From assembly GCA_023386835.1 (NCBI GenBank), contig JAEWIY010000167.1, positions 1-42,640 of the forward strand: a stretch of 42,640 nucleotides of DNA, read 5' to 3'. This DNA comes from Verrucomicrobiota bacterium (lineage in GTDB: Bacteria; Verrucomicrobiota; Verrucomicrobiia; Opitutales; Opitutaceae). How positions within the stretch are numbered: position 1 is the stretch's first letter; every line of letters starts with the position of its first letter. The position numbers and the translations under genes were made by a program. The notes under the pieces are model-generated. The model ran no database searches. It was not told the origin of the DNA and saw nothing but the letters and a program-made list of their open reading frames with translations. Shown here one piece after another: positions 39,312 through 42,640 of the stretch.

Positions 39312-40614
39312 AGGCGGCGCGCTTCTGGCGGAAGGGGAAGAGGGCTGGAACAGGCGAAGTGGGCTTGGACTCGGAGCGCGCGCTCAATGCTTCATCCATG
39401 TGACGCTCCATGCGCGCGGCGATCGCCTCCCAGGTATTCTCCTGCGCCTGGCGCAGGCCGCGTTCGATGCGGCGGCGGCTGGGGTGCGCGGCCTCCTGTC
39501 GGCAGAGGGCGATGAATTCGTCGTGCGATCGTCCAATCTGGCAGACCGAACCAAAGTTCGACTTCACCTCATCGAGCGCTGTCGAAACGACCGGTCGGCC
39601 GGTCGCCATGTACTCCAGCGCCTTGGTGGGATTGATGTATTCCGTCGCTTCATTCAGCGCGAATGGCATCAGACACACCGAGAAACCCTTGGTAATCGCC
39701 GGCAGTTGCGCGTACGGACGACCGCCGAGCCAGTGCAGGTTGGCGCGCTGCGGGAAGTCGGCCGGATCCACCTTGGCGTGTGGACCCACCATCACCACGT
39801 GCCAATCGGGCCGGGCATCGGCGAGTTTGGCCAACAGCTCGTAATCGATGCGTTCGTCGACGACACCGAAGTAGCCGAGAACGGGGCCGCGCAGCGCAGC
39901 GATTTCGGGGGCCACCGGGAGGTCGTCTGAACGCGCGGCGCCGAAGTGTTTAACGTCCACGCCAGTCCCGTAGAAGTGGCAGTTCGGATTCAACGGCAGC
40001 CGTTTCTCGCGCATCTTGCGTCCGCCGCAGAACACAACGTCGGCGATCCCGAGCAGTTCACGTTCGCGTTCGATCAGCGCGGGCGGCGCATCCTTGAACT
40101 GCGAGAGCTCATCCATGCAGTCGTACACGACCAACTGCTCATCGAGGTGCCCGGCAAAGGCCGTCACCGCCATGGGATCGTAGAACCACAGGATCGGACG
40201 TTCGAACCGACGGGCGAGTTCGCCCTGCAACGCCGTTTTGACGATCCGGCGCCGCTCGCCGTCGATAAACGCGCCATCGTGCCAGCGTGCTGCGGGCAGG
40301 TGGCATTCAAGAATGGTGATGTTGGGCTGCGCGGCCTCACGGGCACGGGTGTACGCGGCGGTCGTGTCGCTGCAGTACGTTTCGACGAACAGAATCGGAT
40401 GCGTGGCCGCGAGCCGCGAAAGAAACTGCTGAGGCCGCTGCCAGACCCAATCCCAGCTCAGGTGGCAGAGGCAGATGATGGGCAGGCTCGCGGAGTTGAG
40501 CGAAACGAACGCGGTTTCAACCGTATCCGCCGTGCCGTTCCGCCGGGACATGCCGGAAGTGCCGGGGAACAGATTAAACGGGACAGAGGGGAGAGAGGAA
40601 GAGGGTGGTGGCAT
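39304..40614 (-). CDS. Glycosyltransferase, GT4-like
   Basis: This 436-residue GT-B enzyme includes LCHLSWDWVWQRPQQFLSRL at the start of the N-terminal domain and VVYDCMDELSQFKDAPPAL. GPVLGYFGVVDERIDYELLA starts the C-terminal Rossmann domain, and NPTKALEYMATGRPVVST carries the donor-binding glutamate. These features are shared with TuaH-like and other polysaccharide glycosyltransferases. Overlap with glf suggests that it uses UDP-galactofuranose or acts in the same polymer; that is inference. The first 40 residues are of low complexity; ATGs at 40614 or 40551 are both possible. Confidence 0.85.
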   Translation of the reverse strand: MPPPSSSLPSVPFNLFPGTSGMSRRNGTADTVETAFVSLNSASLPIICLCHLSWDWVWQRPQQFLSRLAATHPILFVETYCSDTTAAYTRAREAAQPNITILECHLPAARWHDGAFIDGERRRIVKTALQGELARRFERPILWFYDPMAVTAFAGHLDEQLVVYDCMDELSQFKDAPPALIERERELLGIADVVFCGGRKMREKRLPLNPNCHFYGTGVDVKHFGAARSDDLPVAPEIAALRGPVLGYFGVVDERIDYELLAKLADARPDWHVVMVGPHAKVDPADFPQRANLHWLGGRPYAQLPAITKGFSVCLMPFALNEATEYINPTKALEYMATGRPVVSTALDEVKSNFGSVCQIGRSHDEFIALCRQEAAHPSRRRIERGLRQAQENTWEAIAARMERHMDEALSARSESKPTSPVPALFPFRQKRAAYV

Positions 40615-40777
40615 GTGGAAGAACGTTCCGGCGACTTCCGCGCGAACAAGAAACCGACTTCGTCGCGGGGGAGCGACGAACCGCGGGTCATCAAGGAACG
40701 AACTCCAAATTAGCGACCGTTATGCCATTTGGCCCGATCCCGTCGTAAGTCCGTTGCTCTCATCGCTTCTTGGACAA

Positions 40778-40805
40778 ACCTCCGGCGCCGGCAGCGCGCG
40801 GAGGT
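40778..40805 (-). terminator. Hairpin after the glutamate dehydrogenase gene
   Basis: ACCTCCG GCGC CGGCA GCGC G CGGAGGT forms an 11-base-pair stem with one bulge. On the minus strand it is followed by TTTGTCC, a weak T tract, 61 bases after the gdh stop. The rest of 40615-40866 shows no gene and presumably includes the promoter of the glycosyltransferase-glf operon, which I cannot place. Confidence 0.5.
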
Positions 40806-40866
40806 GCTGCAAAATGCAGACTAGGTGCTGCCGAATCGGGCATTCGACGCGGCAGCAAACCAACCC

Positions 40867-42141
40867 TCAGGGGAAGAGGCCCCGGCTCATCTTGGCGTCC
40901 GCGACGCGCTGAATGCCGAGCGTCTGGGCAGCGAGGCGGCGACTGAACTTGAACTTCCGCTTCTGCGCCTCGACCGCCTCCTTCGCCTTGTCGAGCATGG
41001 CGAACAGCTTCTCCATCACCTCGTCGCGGGTCCAATAGTAGTTCTGCAGGTTCTGCAGCCACTCGAAGTACGAGACGATCACGCCGCCGGCATTGCAGAG
41101 GACGTCGGGAATCACCTCGATGTCGTCGCGCTTCTCCAAAACACGATCCGCCTTGAAGGTCGTCGGTCCATTCGCCGCTTCGGCCAAAATGCGGCATTGG
41201 AGTTTGGGGGCGTTGATCGGCGTGATCACGCGCTCGAGCGCCGCGGGCACGAGCACGGTACACTTCAGCGTGAGCAGGTCGGAATTGTCGATCTCGTCGC
41301 CGCCGTCGAAATCCCGCAGCACCTTCTGGTAACGGACATATTCCATGGCCTTGCGGATGTTGATGCCCTTGGCGTTGTAGATCCCGCCGGTCCAATCGGA
41401 GATCGCGATGATCTTGGCGCCGTACGACTCAAGCGCGAGCGCGGCCTCGCCGCCGACGTTGCCGAATCCCTGGATTGCGATGGTGGCCTTGTGGATGGGA
41501 ATCTTGAAGTCCTCGAGGTAGCGCTTAATCAAATACGCCACACCGGCGCCGGTGGCTTCCCGGCGTCCTTGGGAGCCGCCGAGGGAGACGGGTTTCCCGG
41601 TCACGATCCCAGGGACGATGTGCCCCACGTGATTGGAATACGTGTCCATCATCCAGCCCATGATCCGCTCGTTCGTGCCCATGTCCGGAGCCGGCACGTC
41701 GATATGCGGCCCGATGAACGGAATCAGTTCCTGCATGTAGCGGCGGGAGAGCCGCTCAAGTTCACCCAATGACAGAGCGCCTGGATTCACGATTACGCCG
41801 CCCTTGGCGCCACCATAAGGCAGGCCGACCAGCGAACACTTCCAGCTCATCCACATCGCCAGTGCCGCCACTTCGCCGATCGTGACGTCCTGGTGGAACC
41901 GGATGCCGCCCTTGGCTGGGCCGGTTGAAAGGTTGTGCTGAACCCGGTAGCCTTCAAACACCGTCACGCTGCCGTCATCGCGCCGGATCGGGAGCGAGAC
42001 GGCGAAACAGCGGCGTGGATACTTCGTCCGATCGCGGATCGCCTCCGGGAGATTGATGGCATCAGCCGCAGTATCGAACTGGCGGCAGGCCATTTTGAAC
42101 ACATCGGAATCGTACAGCGAAGAAACAATCACTTTGGACAT
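40867..42141 (-). CDS. gdhA: Glutamate dehydrogenase (Glu/Leu/Phe/Val family)
   Basis: This 424-residue enzyme interconverts glutamate and 2-oxoglutarate with ammonia. Motifs: GYRVQHNLSTGPAKGGIRFH (K77 region), LVGLPYGGAKGGVIVNP (catalytic K113), ELIPFIGPHIDVPAPDMGTN, TGKPVSLGGSQGRREATGAG and the nucleotide-binding AIQGFGNVGGEAALALESYG. LAEAANGPTT and DVLCNAGGVIVSYFEWLQN are near the end. The form is closest to the short (about 420-residue) hexameric class. Coenzyme preference is not certain. The ATG at 42141 gives the standard N-terminus; the frame upstream of it lacks coding character. Confidence 0.95.
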   Translation of the reverse strand: MSKVIVSSLYDSDVFKMACRQFDTAADAINLPEAIRDRTKYPRRCFAVSLPIRRDDGSVTVFEGYRVQHNLSTGPAKGGIRFHQDVTIGEVAALAMWMSWKCSLVGLPYGGAKGGVIVNPGALSLGELERLSRRYMQELIPFIGPHIDVPAPDMGTNERIMGWMMDTYSNHVGHIVPGIVTGKPVSLGGSQGRREATGAGVAYLIKRYLEDFKIPIHKATIAIQGFGNVGGEAALALESYGAKIIAISDWTGGIYNAKGINIRKAMEYVRYQKVLRDFDGGDEIDNSDLLTLKCTVLVPAALERVITPINAPKLQCRILAEAANGPTTFKADRVLEKRDDIEVIPDVLCNAGGVIVSYFEWLQNLQNYYWTRDEVMEKLFAMLDKAKEAVEAQKRKFKFSRRLAAQTLGIQRVADAKMSRGLFP

Positions 42142-42280
42142 GACCGGTAGCGTTGGGTCGCAGGGTGTGGCGGAACCGTGGTGGAGGCAACCGGCTTTGG
42201 GACGCCGCGGGTTGCGAGACGTGGGTTTGCGCGTGCCCGTGGTTGAAATACGCCCGGTTTGCCGTCCACACTTCGACTGA

Positions 42281-42640
42281 ATGTACGGATTCCTGACCCG
42301 ACTGGGCACTTGGTTGCTCTCAAAGCTCGCGATTGGCGCGCTCATGGTCGTGGTGGGAGTCCTGGTCTTTGGCGCGTGGTTGTACGCCCGGGACCACTTC
42401 TCGGCGGAGGCGGATCGCGCTGAACGGATGCGCCAATTGACCGTGGAGCGGGACCGGTTGCTGGGCCTGCGCGCGGATTTGGCGGCTGCGGTGGTGGAAT
42501 TGCAGGGTCAGGCAAAGGTGCAGCAGGAGCGGGTGGAGCGGGCCGAGAAGATTCTCGCGACGTTGCGTGACCTGGAGTCGTGGTGGGTCCGGTTCTTCGG
42601 TGGCCCGGAACACAAGGCGGTCAACGAGCAGCGCGCGCAG
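42281..42640 (+). CDS. Membrane-anchored coiled-coil protein, 3' truncated by the window edge
   Basis: From the ATG at 42281 an open frame runs to the end of the window (120 codons, no stop). It has a single N-terminal membrane helix (LAIGALMVVVGVLVFGAWLY, about residues 16-35), then a charged alpha-helical coiled coil with regular L/V/A positions (EADRAERMRQLTVERDRLLG; VVELQGQAKVQQERVERAEK). It continues with LATLRDLESWWVRFFGG. Such proteins can be envelope or division scaffolds, but I do not recognise the family. Divergent from gdhA, with 139 bases between starts. Confidence 0.7.
   Translation, partial: MYGFLTRLGTWLLSKLAIGALMVVVGVLVFGAWLYARDHFSAEADRAERMRQLTVERDRLLGLRADLAAAVVELQGQAKVQQERVERAEKILATLRDLESWWVRFFGGPEHKAVNEQRAQ

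Overview
The window is a GC-rich, densely packed stretch of a bacterial chromosome. It reads as a Gram-negative member of the Verrucomicrobiota, most likely the Opitutaceae. The clues are two GxxExxY-family genes, many copies of a short repeat of the type CACCAC(A/G)AAGGCACGAAGGACAC, the enzyme Mpl, a MacAB-type exporter, and the general protein flavour. The assignment is inference from gene content, not from a marker gene. I see no rRNA, tRNA, CRISPR array or replication origin.

Left part (1-5.1 kb) is a repeat-rich accessory area tied to cell-surface polysaccharide. It holds a GxxExxY gene bounded by repeats, a polyprenyl-phosphate sugar transferase that starts polysaccharide chains, and a family 2 glycosyltransferase whose reading frame carries a tandem copy of the dispersed repeat. 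A complete IS3-family insertion sequence follows.

5.1-19.2 kb is mostly chromosomal housekeeping and signalling: a TPR protein and a Fur-type regulator, PriA, a nucleotidyltransferase-fold protein, a TIM-barrel sugar isomerase-like protein, a small membrane protein, a hybrid histidine kinase, WrbA, a DUF1003 membrane protein, Mpl, and an NtrY/NtrX-like two-component pair. The two genes of that pair are separated by a second repeat-bounded GxxExxY gene.

19.2-32.7 kb holds glycerol kinase, a MacA/MacB-type exporter (adaptor, ATPase, permease), CoaD, and the phospholipid pair PgsA-PgpA. A tightly overlapped minus-strand operon nif3-like / aroQ / nusG-like / rsmG follows, then a plus-strand run of dCMP deaminase, YqgE/AlgH, the cysteine-poor ribosomal proteins bL36 and bL31, a SerB-like phosphatase and a Na+/H+ antiporter. 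bL36 is only 41 codons long.

32.7-42.6 kb is a minus-strand run of carbohydrate genes: glutamate dehydrogenase, a GT4-like glycosyltransferase overlapping UDP-galactopyranose mutase, a GH2 enzyme, and two related clan GH-A hydrolases. None of the three hydrolases has a signal peptide. A truncated membrane/coiled-coil protein starts at the right edge.

The most unusual signals are the behaviour of the dispersed repeat (bounding GxxExxY genes and entering a coding frame), the cytoplasmic GH2/GH-A/GH-A trio beside galactofuranose genes, and the Fur homologue that lacks its usual histidine cluster.
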